This document shows positions 25,816 through 36,880 of a DNA stretch of 64,000 nucleotides, piece by piece. Made by a program: the position numbers and the translations under genes. The stretch is from an uncultured Vicinamibacterales bacterium (lineage in GTDB: Bacteria > Acidobacteriota > Vicinamibacteria > Vicinamibacterales > UBA8438), in NCBI GenBank assembly GCA_958295905.1, contig OY282382.1, positions 2,876,001 through 2,940,000 on the forward strand, written 5' to 3'. The notes beneath the pieces are model-generated. The model saw nothing but the letters and a program-made list of their open reading frames with translations, did no database searches and was not told where the DNA came from. How positions within the stretch are numbered: position 1 is the first letter of the stretch; every line of letters begins with the position of its first letter.

Positions 25816-25840
25816 GGGACGGCGAACGACAATCAGCGCC

Positions 25841-26302
25841 GCGAACCCGCAGTCGACGATCGGCGAGGCGACGACGATGGAGGACCAGCTGCTGAACGCT
25901 GTCGCTTGGCCGAGGCTCTACGCCTTCTTCGTGGGGTCGCTCGCTGGGATCATCCTGGTCCTTGCAGCCGTCGGCATCTACGGGCTGCTGAGCTACACCG
26001 TAGCCCAGCGCGAGCGCGAGATCGGCATCCGCATGGCGCTGGGTGCCGGGAGCACGCGGATCGTCACGCTGGTGTTGAGGCAGGGTGCGGCGCTCGTCGG
26101 TGTAGGCACCCTCGTAGGTGTAGCCGTTACGTTGGCGGGTAGTCGGGTGTTGGAGAGCCTGCTCTACGGAGTCTCGGCGGACGATTTGCTGACGTTCGCG
26201 CTGGCACCGCTCGCGCTGGTCGCCATCGCACTCGTCGCCTGCTGGATTCCGGCCCGGCGGGCGACGAGCGTCGATCCGATCAGGGCGCTTCGCTTCGAGT
26301 AG
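25841..26302 (+). pseudogene. C-terminal remnant of an ADOP/MacB-type ABC permease
   Basis: The frame carries [20 protein letters not shown] and then [53 protein letters not shown], and finally [20 protein letters not shown]. This is the last quarter of acidobacterial ADOP permeases (usually about 800 residues). The missing N-terminal 650 residues are not upstream, where the kinase gene ends instead. A start at ATG 25877 would give a 141-residue, four-helix piece, but a working role is doubtful. Its 3' end overlaps the convergent Sel1 gene by 23 bases. Confidence 0.75.
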
Positions 26303-27029
26303 GGCTCCAGTCACGCGCCCGGGCCTCGGCTTCCGCGAGCTGTTCGGGCGTCATGAACTTGGCCAGAGTTTCGTGCGCTCCCCCGTCAGAGGTACTGGAG
26401 CCTGCCGCCGTTGCTAGAGACAACCACATGTACGCGGCTACGAAGTCCCGCTCCACGCCCCGGCCGGCGAAGTACATCATCCCCAGGAGATGCTGCGCAG
26501 TGTAGTTTCCCTGCTCGGCGCCCAGGCGGTACAGGCGAACCGCCTCCTCGTGGTCCTGCGCCACGCCGCGACCGTTGCCATACGCGGTCCCCAGGACCAC
26601 CTGTCCCCTGGGGTCTCCCTGCTCGGCGGCGAGCCGGGACCAGCGCAGCGCCTCCTCGTAGTTCTGTTCCACGCCGCTACCGGTGTTGTACGCCGACGCC
26701 AGTACACCTTGCCCACGAGCGGAGCCCTGGTCAACGGCGAGGCGGGACCAGCGCAGCGCCTCCTGGAAGTCCTGCGCCACGCCGAGCCCGAGGTAGTACG
26801 CTTCCGCGAGACGAGCCTGTGCGTCGGCGTCTCCTTGTTCGGCGAGAGCCCGATCTGCTCCGACATCGAGATGAACCGGCTCGGCAGCCGCTCCCAGCGA
26901 CTGTACCTCGGCCGCTTGCCGATCAACGGGGAGCGGCTTATCGACCTCCCCGGTGCACGCCGGGCTCGCAACAAGCACGAAACCGACGGCACTGAGGCGC
27001 AGCAGCGGCGCTCGTAGTGTTGATGTCAT
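26280..27029 (-). CDS. Sel1-repeat lipoprotein
   Basis: About 249 residues. The start [25 protein letters not shown] gives a lipoprotein signal with a Cys lipobox, so it should be anchored in a membrane facing the periplasm. Four or more Sel1 (TPR-like) repeats follow, each with A-E-Q-G-[DS]-A/P...G...A-Y..G.GV.Q[DN]..EAL[RK]W.RLA, then a [22 protein letters not shown] unit. Such proteins serve as scaffolds. An ATG at 27044 is an alternative start adding five residues. The tail overlaps the permease remnant. Confidence 0.8.
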   Translation of the reverse strand: MTSTLRAPLLRLSAVGFVLVASPACTGEVDKPLPVDRQAAEVQSLGAAAEPVHLDVGADRALAEQGDADAQARLAEAYYLGLGVAQDFQEALRWSRLAVDQGSARGQGVLASAYNTGSGVEQNYEEALRWSRLAAEQGDPRGQVVLGTAYGNGRGVAQDHEEAVRLYRLGAEQGNYTAQHLLGMMYFAGRGVERDFVAAYMWLSLATAAGSSTSDGGAHETLAKFMTPEQLAEAEARARDWSPTRSEAP

Positions 27030-27082
27030 GATGTCAAGGTACATGGATTAGAAGACGGGCGCACACGGTCAGGAGCTACCGC

Positions 27083-27254
27083 CTAGCCGCCCCCGATGAT
27101 GCAGATCAAGATGTCGATGCATCCCGAGGCGTCGGGATAGACCCAGCAGAAGGTAAACATGAAGCACTCATCCGCCTGCACGGGCTGCTGCACCCCGACC
27201 GGGGCGAGCATCAGGGCAGCCGTCAGGGCAGGCTGTCGCCAGTAATCGTTTCAC
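27083..27254 (-). pseudogene. small secreted Cys-rich peptide gene with a frameshift in its signal peptide
   Basis: AGGAGGAGG precedes GTG at 27254, which starts VKRLLATAC. One base out of frame, LTAALMLAPVGVQQPVQA continues as a perfect signal peptide, and the mature peptide DECFMFTFCWVYPD ... GCIDILICIIGGG ends at 27083. The restored product would be about 56 residues with four cysteines and a very hydrophobic mature part. As it stands, only the 42-codon frame from ATG 27211 is open. I do not recognise the family. The indel lies in the gccctgacggctgccctg repeat near 27222. Confidence 0.5.
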
Positions 27255-27386
27255 CAATGCCTCCTCCTGCGATTATGGTCTGGACACCATGCCCAGCGGG
27301 TTGAACCTTAGCCCACATTGGCCATACGAGCCCGTGGAAGGGGGGCAATGTCCGGGCAATGTCCCCCTCTCGACGCCCTGCCCGCC

Positions 27387-27426
27387 GCCCTGACCCGGCG
27401 CTCGAAACCGAGCGGCGGGTCAGGGC
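27387..27426 (-). terminator. strong hairpin after katG
   Basis: GCCCTGACCCGGCGCTCG and CGAGCGGCGGGTCAGGGC can pair over 18 bases with one mismatch around an AAA-type loop, 22 bases past the katG stop. No U tract follows on the transcript side, so it may be a terminator of the L type or an mRNA end-protecting structure. Confidence 0.6.
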
Positions 27427-27447
27427 CTTGCGAGCGCGCCTTCCGCT

Positions 27448-29639
<2,192 letters not shown>

Positions 29640-29802
29640 GTGGCCTCCCGCATGAGCATGCTGTCCCTTTCGTGTTGCCTGTCAACCGGGAATCAGGCCG
29701 CGGCGGTGAGGGAATCGGAGCGTCGGCCGTCGGCGGCGCGTGGACACGGGCGCGGGTGAAGCGGTACGCTGAAGCGGTGACGCGATGGCAGGAGGGTCTT
29801 GG

Positions 29803-30633
29803 ATGTCGATGACCGACCGGAACATGAGACGGCGGGAGTTCCTGGCGAGCGGTTCGGCCGGGTTGGTGGCGGCGGCGTTCGCGCGTACCGAGGCGTTCGC
29901 GGCGCGGCAGGCCCTGAGCGAACGCGTCCAGGGGGTGCGGGCGATGACGTTCGACGTCTTCGGCACGGTGGTCGACTGGCGGACGAGCATCACCCGGGAG
30001 GGCGAGGCGGTCGGGCGCCGCAAGGGCATTGAGGCCGACTGGGCCGCGTTCGCCGACGACTGGCGGGGGGGCTACGGCCCCGCGATGGGCCGCGTGCGCC
30101 GGGGCGAGCTGGGGTGGACGAAGATCGATGACCTGCACCGGATGATCCTCGACGAGCTGGTCCCGAAGTACGGACTGGAGAGCCTGACCGAGGCGGAGCT
30201 CGACGACCTGAACCGCGCCTGGCACCGCCTGACGCCGTGGCCGGACACCGTCGAGGGGCTGACCCGGCTGCGCAAGCGCTACGTGCTGGCGTCGCTGTCG
30301 AACGGCAACGTGGCCCTGCTCGTCAACATGGCGAAGAACGCCGGCATCCCGTGGGACGCGGTGCTGTCGGCGGAGCTGGCGCGCCGCTACAAGCCCGACC
30401 CGGAAGCTTATCTGACCGCGGCCGACCTGCTGGGCCTCGAGCCCGAGCAGGTGATGATGGTCGCCGCCCACAAGGGCGACCTCCGGGCCGCGGCTCGGCT
30501 GGGGTTCCGCACCGGCTACGTACCCCGGCCGACCGAGTTCGGACCCGGCGTCGAGCGGGACCTGACGCCGGACCCCGACTTCGACGTCGTTGCCACGGAC
30601 TTCAACGACATGGCGGGTCGGCTCGGTCTCTGA
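29803..30633 (+). CDS. haloacid dehalogenase, type II, Tat-exported
   Basis: A 276-residue HAD-superfamily hydrolase. The N terminus MTDRNMRRREFLASGSAGLV has a twin-arginine signal (RRREFLASG). The nucleophile aspartate is in MTFDVFGTVVDWR, motif II is LASLSNGN, the lysine motif is RRYKPDPEAY and the acidic motif is MVAAHKGDLRAAARLGFRTGYV. This matches type II (S)-2-haloacid dehalogenases, which hydrolyse 2-haloacids. The start at 29803 has GGAGG 7 bases upstream. Export through Tat is unusual for this normally cytoplasmic enzyme. Its stop overlaps the next gene (TGATG). Confidence 0.85.
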   Translation: MSMTDRNMRRREFLASGSAGLVAAAFARTEAFAARQALSERVQGVRAMTFDVFGTVVDWRTSITREGEAVGRRKGIEADWAAFADDWRGGYGPAMGRVRRGELGWTKIDDLHRMILDELVPKYGLESLTEAELDDLNRAWHRLTPWPDTVEGLTRLRKRYVLASLSNGNVALLVNMAKNAGIPWDAVLSAELARRYKPDPEAYLTAADLLGLEPEQVMMVAAHKGDLRAAARLGFRTGYVPRPTEFGPGVERDLTPDPDFDVVATDFNDMAGRLGL

Positions 30634-30980
30634 TGGGCGGCGCGGTCGATCCGGCCGGGCCGCATCGGGCCGTGGCTGAACAGGAACCGCCTCGTGCGGA
30701 CGGGGACGGCGGCGCGGTCGCGAACCGCCCGGTCGAGCCGTCGGGCATCACCGCGGGGTGGATGCCGCGGACATTGATGCTGGCGGCCGCCGTCGGCGTC
30801 GGGTGGCTGATATACCCCCCCGCGGTGCGGTCGCTCTTCGACGCGTGGCAGTCGCTCGCCGGCAATGATCTCGTGTGGCTTCTCTCCGGGGTCGCGCTGG
30901 CCGCGAGGTGGTGGTTCCGGAACGTGGTGTGGCCGGACGACCTGCCCCGCGGCACGCAGCGGCGCGACGAGGGCCGGTGA
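30633..30980 (+). CDS. small membrane protein of unknown function
   Basis: A 115-residue protein starting in a TGATG overlap with the haloacid dehalogenase gene, hence co-translated. The first 45 residues are polar and Pro/Gly rich. Two hydrophobic segments follow (TLMLAAAVGVGWLIYPPAV and LVWLLSGVALAARWWF), with a basic C-terminal tail. I do not recognise a family. The coupling suggests an accessory to the dehalogenase, but that is inference. Confidence 0.6.
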   Translation: MGGAVDPAGPHRAVAEQEPPRADGDGGAVANRPVEPSGITAGWMPRTLMLAAAVGVGWLIYPPAVRSLFDAWQSLAGNDLVWLLSGVALAARWWFRNVVWPDDLPRGTQRRDEGR

Positions 30981-31133
30981 CGGTTGGCCGCCCGGCCGGG
31001 GACCTTCTATCCCCGGCCGCCCGGCTCGGTCGCGTTCCCGCCCGCTTCAACACCGCGGGCCTGAGTCCGGTGCGGGCCCCGCGGGACTTCGCGAATCGTG
31101 GGGTGGCTCGTCGCCTCCGGCCGGCCGCTCACG

Positions 31134-31886
31134 CTATGGCCGGGGCTGCATCACGATGTGCGCGAGAGTTCGCGAATCGTGGGGCAGCTCGCCGTTTCCG
31201 GCCGGCATGCCGCCGACCGAGAGCATGTAGGCGATGACGTCGACGTACTCTTCGTCGGTGAGGGAGCGGGGATTGTCCTCGGGCATCGTCAGACGGGTGT
31301 ACGCGAACAGGGCGGCGAGCGAGCTGCCCTCCCATTCGCGAACGAATCGCGCGCGCGCCAGCGGGGGGGTGGACCGCATGTCCGGATCGTCCGGCGCGCC
31401 GTTCAATCGGCGGCCGTGGCACAAGGCGCACGCGCCCGAGTACGCCCGCCGGCCCCGCGCCGCCTGCGCCTCGGTGAAGACGCCGTCCCAGACCGACGCC
31501 ATCGGTCCGGCCTCCGGGAACCGGTCCAGCAACGCGGCCACCTCGCCGGTCGCCACCCCGCCGAAGTCGTTCGTCCAGGCGTTGCGGACGTAGCCGGCCA
31601 GGGAGGCGGTCTCGGCCGCGGTCAGGGCCGGGAACGGCGGCATGTCCGCCGTGCCCTGGCGGACGGCGCGGACGATCCGGGCCGCGTTCGCGAGCGCGTC
31701 GTTGCCGCTCAGCGCGGGAACCGCCGGCGGGTTCCCGGCGCCCGAAGCTCCGTGGCACCGCGCGCACTGCGCCTCGTAGAGCTGCTCTCCCTGCTCGAAG
31801 AGCGCCGCGTCGTCGACCTGCGCGGCGACGGCGCACGGGACGATGGCCCACCCGAGGCACAGACCGGCAACCACCAGTTTCTTCAT
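31134..31886 (-). CDS. diheme cytochrome c
   Basis: A 250-residue exported protein: MKKLVVAGLCLGWAIVPCAV is the signal, with GGGAG upstream of the ATG at 31886. Two class I heme sites are present, CARCHGASGAG and CALCHGRRLNG, each followed by a putative Met ligand region (ADMPPFPALTAAE and RLTMPEDNPRSLTDEEYVDV). The second domain ends in the usual VIAYML. It probably passes electrons in the periplasm, possibly to or from the flavoprotein encoded upstream in the same direction (32618-34696), which makes a plausible dehydrogenase-cytochrome unit. Confidence 0.88.
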   Translation of the reverse strand: MKKLVVAGLCLGWAIVPCAVAAQVDDAALFEQGEQLYEAQCARCHGASGAGNPPAVPALSGNDALANAARIVRAVRQGTADMPPFPALTAAETASLAGYVRNAWTNDFGGVATGEVAALLDRFPEAGPMASVWDGVFTEAQAARGRRAYSGACALCHGRRLNGAPDDPDMRSTPPLARARFVREWEGSSLAALFAYTRLTMPEDNPRSLTDEEYVDVIAYMLSVGGMPAGNGELPHDSRTLAHIVMQPRP

Positions 31887-31917
31887 CAGAGCTCCCACGA
31901 GTTGTCGGCGCCGTCGA

Positions 31918-32604
31918 TCAGGACCAGATATCGGCATCGGAAAGCTCCCGATCGTGCGCAAGCTCCGCGCGGATCGTCGTGTCGGCCTTCACGGCGCCGT
32001 CGAAGCGGAAGGGGATGTAGCTTTTCCCTGACACGAACAGTCTGTACTCGCCGGCCGCAACCCGCAGCTCCGCCACCCCGCGGTCGTCGGTGACGGCCCG
32101 GTACGGGTGGGCGACCACTCTTGCGCCCGCGACCGGGTTCCGGCTCTCCGCGTCGGTGGCGACGACGGTCAGGAGGCACGCCGGCGCGGACACGACGCGC
32201 ACGCCGATGCGGGCGCGGCCGCCGGTGTGCGCGGCCGCCGGACGGTCCGTCAGGGCCGCGGCCGTCCAGGTGTGGAGACCCTCGACGTCCGGGGCGACGA
32301 GGGCGACTTCCGCATGGCAGAGCGCGTCGGTGCCGGGCCACGGGTCGTCGCCGAGGGTGGCCGCCGCCCTCTTCCCGCCCGCGTCGTCGCGCACCTCCAC
32401 CACCCAGCCGGCGGTCCGGCACCCGGCGGAGCAGGCGACCCCGAGCCGGACGGCGAAGCGCTTCCCGCACTCGATGGCCGCCGGCGTGTCCCAGACGACG
32501 ACCCGCGCGTCGTGCGGCTCGTCGCCGCCGGTTTCCGCCGCGCCGGGCGCTCCCACGACGCGGTCCGCGTCGCGGGGGCGCGGCGTATCGTCCTGCTGAG
32601 CCAT
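31918..32604 (-). CDS. two-domain beta-sandwich protein with carboxypeptidase-regulatory-like repeat
   Basis: 228 residues from ATG 32604, 13 bases after the flavoprotein stop. It has no signal peptide. The first domain (ARVVVWDTPAAIECGKRFAV ... GLHTWTAAAL) contains three closely spaced cysteines (ACSAGCRTAGW plus ECG). The second is a CarboxypepD_reg/transthyretin-like fold: PVAGARVVAHPYRAVTDDRGVAELRVAAGEYRLFVSGKSY read in pieces. I do not recognise a named family. It sits between a flavoprotein and a cytochrome c, so it may belong to their complex; that is inference. No good ribosome binding site is seen. Confidence 0.65.
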   Translation of the reverse strand: MAQQDDTPRPRDADRVVGAPGAAETGGDEPHDARVVVWDTPAAIECGKRFAVRLGVACSAGCRTAGWVVEVRDDAGGKRAAATLGDDPWPGTDALCHAEVALVAPDVEGLHTWTAAALTDRPAAAHTGGRARIGVRVVSAPACLLTVVATDAESRNPVAGARVVAHPYRAVTDDRGVAELRVAAGEYRLFVSGKSYIPFRFDGAVKADTTIRAELAHDRELSDADIWS

Positions 32605-32617
32605 GGCCGGTGCGCGG

Positions 32618-34696
32618 CTATCCCTTGTCGGAGGGCTCTTCGGCGGCATGCGTGCCGGCGATGTAGCCGTGGACGTGGCCCTTGCCGAGGCCGTGCTTGT
32701 TGAACCCGCCCACGGCCTCGCCGCCGGCGTAGAGACCCGGAATGGCCTGCCCCTGCATGTCCACGACCTGCTGGCGGCCGTTGACCCGCAGGCCGCCGTA
32801 GGAGTCGTGCCAGACCACCATGATCGTCAGCGCGTAAAACGGCGGTCGGTCGATGCGGTTCATCGGCGCATCCGCCTCCCGCTCGAACTCGGGGTCGGCG
32901 CCGGCGTCCACGTAGCGGTTCCACGTGGCGACCGTCTCGGCCAGGTGACGCAACGGCATCCGCTGGAACTCGTGGCCGGCGGCAATCTTCTCGGCCAGCG
33001 CCTCGATGGTGTCGGCCCGGAAGAAGTAGCCGTTGTCCGACACGTAGGGGAATCGGAGCTCCCACCCCGTGCGCTCGACCGCCTCCTGGTCGAAGATGGC
33101 CCAGAGCGGTCCCGAGTAGTAGTCCGGCCCTTTCGACCCTTCGTTCATGGCCAGCGCGGCGTCGAGGCCGTGGTCGTAGCTGTACATCTGCCGGACCCAC
33201 TGCTTTTGGCAGTTGCGCCAGTCGAGGGGCTTGTGGTCGAGGCCCCGGCCGGGGGCGCCGCCGTCGCCGGGGTACCGGCTTCCGCCGGGTCTGGCGGGAA
33301 GACGGACCTCGTTGAAGAACCGCTTCCCGACCTGGTTCACCGCGATGAACTCCTCGAAGCCGGCGCTGCCGACGTTGACCCCGGCCGAGGCGCGGAAGCC
33401 GAACGTCGGGTGCCCGGGCATCATGGTCGTGTACGCGTCGCGGGTGCCGAGGCGGGTCGAGATGTGGAACGTCGTGGGATACGACAGGTTCTGCTGCATC
33501 CCCGCGAGGTTCGCGCCCACCCGCAGGCCGGCGACGAGCGCGCTCGCGTCCTGACCGTGGGGGCCCTGGAGGGCAACGCCGCTCGTCGGGAAGGCGGGCT
33601 CCCGCATGGCGGGGTAGAACATGCTGCGGACCTGGGGATTGCCGGCGTGGCCGCCGCTCGCCAAGATGACGCCCCGGCGGGCGCGGATGGTCACGGTCCC
33701 GCGCCGTTCGTCGACGTTGCCGTTCTGCCAGTAGCTCCGCATGAGCTCGCCGGTCTCGGGGTGGCGCCGCGGCGAGTAGTGGGCCCTGATGCCCGCCACG
33801 CGGCCCGAGAACGGCTGTTCGCGGATGAGGTCGGCGAATCGGCGGTGCAGCATGAACTCGACGCCCTTCTCGCGCGCCGAGAACTCCAGCGACCGCGAGA
33901 GGGCCACGCCGTTGCTCACCGCGTTGGGGCCGACCTGGCGGCTCGCGTTGTTCATCTGCACCGGCGCGAACGCGCTCGTCCGCTCGGGGTCCGCGACGCC
34001 CGCGTCCTCCGCCGTGATCGTGCCCGCCTTGATGTCCGTCTTGTCGCCCAGCATCAGGAAGCAGCGCGCCCCCCGCGCGCGCGACAGGCCGCCGCCGCCG
34101 TGCGTGCCGCTCACGCGCGTGAACCGGACGTAGTTGTCGATGAGGAACTGCCGCGTCGCGGGGCAGTTCTCGGCCCACGCGCGGGCGAGCTCCCGCTCGT
34201 TGTAGCGGTAGGGGCTCTGGCCCTTGGGGTCGACGACCGACCAGTCGGTGATGTCCGTGAACAGGAGGTCGACGTTGTCGTCGAGCTCTTCCGCCGCCTC
34301 GACGGGATCGACCGTTATCAGTCCCTCCTTGTCGCTCTCGCCCTTCATGTCCCGCCGCTGGACCGGGTCGCCGCCGCCCAGGGACACGAAGGCCCCGCTG
34401 TGCAGCATCCGGCCGCCGAGGTCGTAGTTCTGATCGACCACCAGCACGCTGGCCCCGAGGTCCCGCGCGCGAATGGCCGCGGTCAGGCCGGCGCATCCGC
34501 CCCCCGCGACGACCACGTCCACCTCGTAGTCCCAGCTGAGGTCGCCGGCGTCCGATGTCTGCGCCTGCGCCGGGTCCGGCGTCAGCAGCGCGCCCGCCCC
34601 CAGGCCCGCGGCGGCTCCCGTCCTGACGAAGTCCCGCCGGCTGACGCCGGCCTCGTTCTCGATCCGCGGATCGCCGCCGATGCCTTTCTTCGCCAT
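32618..34696 (-). CDS. Tat-exported FAD-dependent oxidoreductase, fumarate reductase/succinate dehydrogenase flavoprotein fold
   Basis: A 692-residue protein. After MAKKGIGGDPRIENEAG comes the twin-arginine signal SRRDFVRTGAAAGLGAGALL. The FAD dinucleotide fold is VDVVVAGGGCAGLTAAIRARDLGA, with a second FAD contact GLYAGGEAVGGFNKHGLGKGHVHG at the C terminus. GVILASGGHAGN and HDSYGGLRVN are further family words. The middle part is longer than in fumarate reductases. The substrate is unknown; it may be a ketosteroid-dehydrogenase-like or sugar-acid enzyme. The start has GGAGG 6 bases upstream. Genes for a beta-sandwich protein and a diheme cytochrome c follow on the same strand. Confidence 0.85.
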   Translation of the reverse strand: MAKKGIGGDPRIENEAGVSRRDFVRTGAAAGLGAGALLTPDPAQAQTSDAGDLSWDYEVDVVVAGGGCAGLTAAIRARDLGASVLVVDQNYDLGGRMLHSGAFVSLGGGDPVQRRDMKGESDKEGLITVDPVEAAEELDDNVDLLFTDITDWSVVDPKGQSPYRYNERELARAWAENCPATRQFLIDNYVRFTRVSGTHGGGGLSRARGARCFLMLGDKTDIKAGTITAEDAGVADPERTSAFAPVQMNNASRQVGPNAVSNGVALSRSLEFSAREKGVEFMLHRRFADLIREQPFSGRVAGIRAHYSPRRHPETGELMRSYWQNGNVDERRGTVTIRARRGVILASGGHAGNPQVRSMFYPAMREPAFPTSGVALQGPHGQDASALVAGLRVGANLAGMQQNLSYPTTFHISTRLGTRDAYTTMMPGHPTFGFRASAGVNVGSAGFEEFIAVNQVGKRFFNEVRLPARPGGSRYPGDGGAPGRGLDHKPLDWRNCQKQWVRQMYSYDHGLDAALAMNEGSKGPDYYSGPLWAIFDQEAVERTGWELRFPYVSDNGYFFRADTIEALAEKIAAGHEFQRMPLRHLAETVATWNRYVDAGADPEFEREADAPMNRIDRPPFYALTIMVVWHDSYGGLRVNGRQQVVDMQGQAIPGLYAGGEAVGGFNKHGLGKGHVHGYIAGTHAAEEPSDKG

Positions 34697-34789
34697 CTCA
34701 GCCTCCTCCGCGTCGCCCTTCGCGCGCGTTGCCTGCCGTCGCGGCCGTCCTTCCGTCGGGAATCCCGTCGGCGCGGCCTGAGAACACCA

Positions 34790-34959
34790 AGCCGGTAGAT
34801 TGAACAGGGCGGCGGCGTCGCCCCCCAGGATGGCGGCGCGGTCGGCGTCGCTCAGTCCCGGCGCGTCGAAGCGGCCGCGTCCCGCACCCCGGCACCGGCC
34901 AAAGCCATGCCGGCCACCGCGCTCGCCGTCTGTCCGATGAAGTGCCTGCGGGTCGGCAT
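34790..34959 (-). pseudogene. amidohydrolase remnant: Tat signal joined to the last C-terminal residues
   Basis: ATG 34959, preceded by GGGGAGGAG, starts MPTRRHFIGQTASAVAGMAL AGAGVRDAAA, a twin-arginine signal. Immediately afterward, in another frame, comes FDAPGLSDADRAAILGGDAA ALFNLPA, the C-terminal signature of amidohydrolase-2 enzymes (LSDADRAAILGGNAARLFGL). The entire catalytic domain between these ends is missing. This is a clean internal deletion leaving both termini, directly upstream of the flavoprotein gene. Confidence 0.6.
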
Positions 34960-35390
34960 TTCGCTCCTCCCCGGCCGCCGAGCGGCGGCGGCCTGCGGGG
35001 CCCCGAAGCGGTGCAGCTCGTTCAGCAGGCCGATTATGCCACCCTTCGAGCGTCGACGCGCGGTCCTGTTTCAGGCGGACCGTCGATGCGGCCCGTGGTT
35101 CTCGGCAGCCGGTGGAGAACATGCCGCCGTGGAGGTCGGAGTGCTATTCTCGATCTGCAGCGCAAGTGGGCGGTGTTCGCCCGTCCTTGAGCTGCAGGGA
35201 CGACGGGGCGGCGGTGGGCGCATCGGACGGCGGTCCGACGTCGCGGCCGTGCGAAACCGCCGGCGGGGGGCCGGGGGGCCCCCCCGCCGCGCGCGGCGGG
35301 TCCTGGTCCACCGGCCCCCGAGCGCCGCTCACGACCGTAGAGGCGAGAATCCGAGTCATGGGCGCTCCGGGGGAGCGCCGGAGTACCGCC
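34960..35390. other. gene-free spacer between divergent genes
   Basis: About 430 bp of GC-rich DNA separate the amidohydrolase remnant from the hemerythrin gene. A GC hairpin-prone run (ccggcggggggccggggggc cccccgccgcgcgcgg) lies at 35261-35298. I see no supported gene or clear promoter pair. Confidence 0.35.
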
Positions 35391-35873
35391 ATGAAGCGAC
35401 ACGCCGGCCTGGTTCCGCTCTCCCGCGACCACCATCACGGCCTGGTGATGGCCCAGCGGCTGATTCTCGGACGGTCGACCAACCCGCGCGCCGACTGGCC
35501 GGACGACCGGGCGCAGCAGGCGGCGCGCCTGATCGACTTCTTCGAGACCGACCTGCGGGCGCACTTCGAGGCGGAGGAGGCGCACGTGTTTCCGGCCGCG
35601 GCGCGGGACCTCGGTGAGGGCGCGCGTCTCACCGGCGCCCTGATCGCCGAGCACGGGACCATGCGGGCGATGATCCGGGACCTCGCGGCCGAGCCCGCCG
35701 CCCGTCTGGACGAACGGCTCACCGCCTTCGGCGAGTTGCTCAGGGCGCATATCCACACCGAAGAGCGCGTGCTCTTCGAGCAGATGCAGACCGCGTGCGA
35801 CCCCGAGGTGCTGGAGACCCTCGGGGCGCGGATTGCGGACGCCGCTGCCGTTGGGCCGGGCTGTCGGCGGTGA
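35391..35873 (+). CDS. hemerythrin HHE-domain protein
   Basis: A 160-residue four-helix protein. The iron ligands are seen as SRDHHHGLVMAQRL, LRAHFEAEEAHVFP, IAEHGTMRAMI and LRAHIHTEERVLFEQMQ, the spacing of cation-binding hemerythrin domains that bind a diiron centre and oxygen or nitric oxide. The protein is cytoplasmic, with no signal. An in-frame ATG at 35358 is an alternative start. The neighbouring secreted paralogue is convergent. Confidence 0.85.
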   Translation: MKRHAGLVPLSRDHHHGLVMAQRLILGRSTNPRADWPDDRAQQAARLIDFFETDLRAHFEAEEAHVFPAAARDLGEGARLTGALIAEHGTMRAMIRDLAAEPAARLDERLTAFGELLRAHIHTEERVLFEQMQTACDPEVLETLGARIADAAAVGPGCRR

Positions 35874-35902
35874 CGGCGCCGCCGCGGGCGCCGCCGCGCC
35901 CG

Positions 35903-36880
35903 TCAATCCTGCCCGCCCTCCCGGTTCCGCTCTTCCAGACGCGCACCGCCCAGGATGTTCGGCATGGCGTAGTTGCCCTCGTGGCAGGCGTACTCGAACA
36001 GCGGCAGCGCGTTCCACCGCATCGGGATCTGGGCGGTCCAGGGCGCGGTCCACGTGCCGGGGTCGTCGATCGTGAACTCGTAGAGCAGCGTGTCCGCGTC
36101 GATCCGCGTGAACCGTTCGAAGAGGCGACGGTCGCTGGTCGAACCGCGGTAGCTGTGCCGGTCGCTGAAGTGCGTGGTCTCGACCACCAGCGTGTCGCCT
36201 TCCCAATGCCCGCGCGACTCGCCGGTCCATGACTCGATCTCGGGCCGCGGGCGACCGTCGAGGGGGATGATGCGCGAGTCGTGGACCATCTCGTTGAGCA
36301 CCACGACGTAGTCGGGGGTCTGGAACAACTGCATGTTCTGGTTGTAGAAGCCGGGAGTCATCGGCGGCCCGGTGTTGAACCCGAGGATGCAACGGTCGAA
36401 CGCGCTGCGGTCGGTATAGGAGTCGGCCGGGTGGGCCTCCCGATACGCGCGCCGCTCGTCGGCGCGCCGCCGCCCCGCCTCGGACAGGGCGGGGATGCGC
36501 CCGTCCGGCGGATCGACGACGAGCGACGTGCGCCGGTCCTCGATGACGTTCGTGCCGAAGTCCAGCCAGAAGTTGTTGTAGCCGCCGACGTTGCCCCCGG
36601 CCTCGGTCCGGCGGGGCGGCGCTTCCCAGAGACGGATGTTCCGCTCGACCCTCTCCTGCTCGATGGCGGCCGCCTCCTCCTCCGTCAGGAACGCCTGGTC
36701 GCCGCGATCCTCGGGCCGCTCGAGCGGCGTGGCGGTGCGGAAGTCCCAGACGCCCTGCAGGTCCGGGGCGCCCCACGCCGTCCGCGGCGCGTCCTGGCCG
36801 GTGGCGGGACCGGCCGCCAGCACGACGAGCCCCGCCGCCAGCGCCGCCGCCGCCGCGCTTCGACCCTTCACGACCGTCAT
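35903..36880 (-). CDS. secreted acidobacterial family protein (paralogue C)
   Basis: 325 residues, signal MTVVKGRSAAAAALAAGLVV, ribosome binding site GAGGAGG. It shares the whole layout of paralogues A, B and D: APDLQGVWDFRTATPLERP, FLTEEEAAAIEQ, NNFWLDFGTNVIEDRRTSLV, FDRCILGFNTGPP, YNQNMQLFQTPDYVVVLNEM, SRIIPLDGRPRPE, GHWEGDTLVVETTHFSDRHS, LFERFTRIDADTLLYEF and FEYACHEGNYAMPNILGGAR. It is closest to paralogue D by eye. Function unknown; presumably periplasmic or surface-bound. Confidence 0.85.
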   Translation of the reverse strand: MTVVKGRSAAAAALAAGLVVLAAGPATGQDAPRTAWGAPDLQGVWDFRTATPLERPEDRGDQAFLTEEEAAAIEQERVERNIRLWEAPPRRTEAGGNVGGYNNFWLDFGTNVIEDRRTSLVVDPPDGRIPALSEAGRRRADERRAYREAHPADSYTDRSAFDRCILGFNTGPPMTPGFYNQNMQLFQTPDYVVVLNEMVHDSRIIPLDGRPRPEIESWTGESRGHWEGDTLVVETTHFSDRHSYRGSTSDRRLFERFTRIDADTLLYEFTIDDPGTWTAPWTAQIPMRWNALPLFEYACHEGNYAMPNILGGARLEERNREGGQD

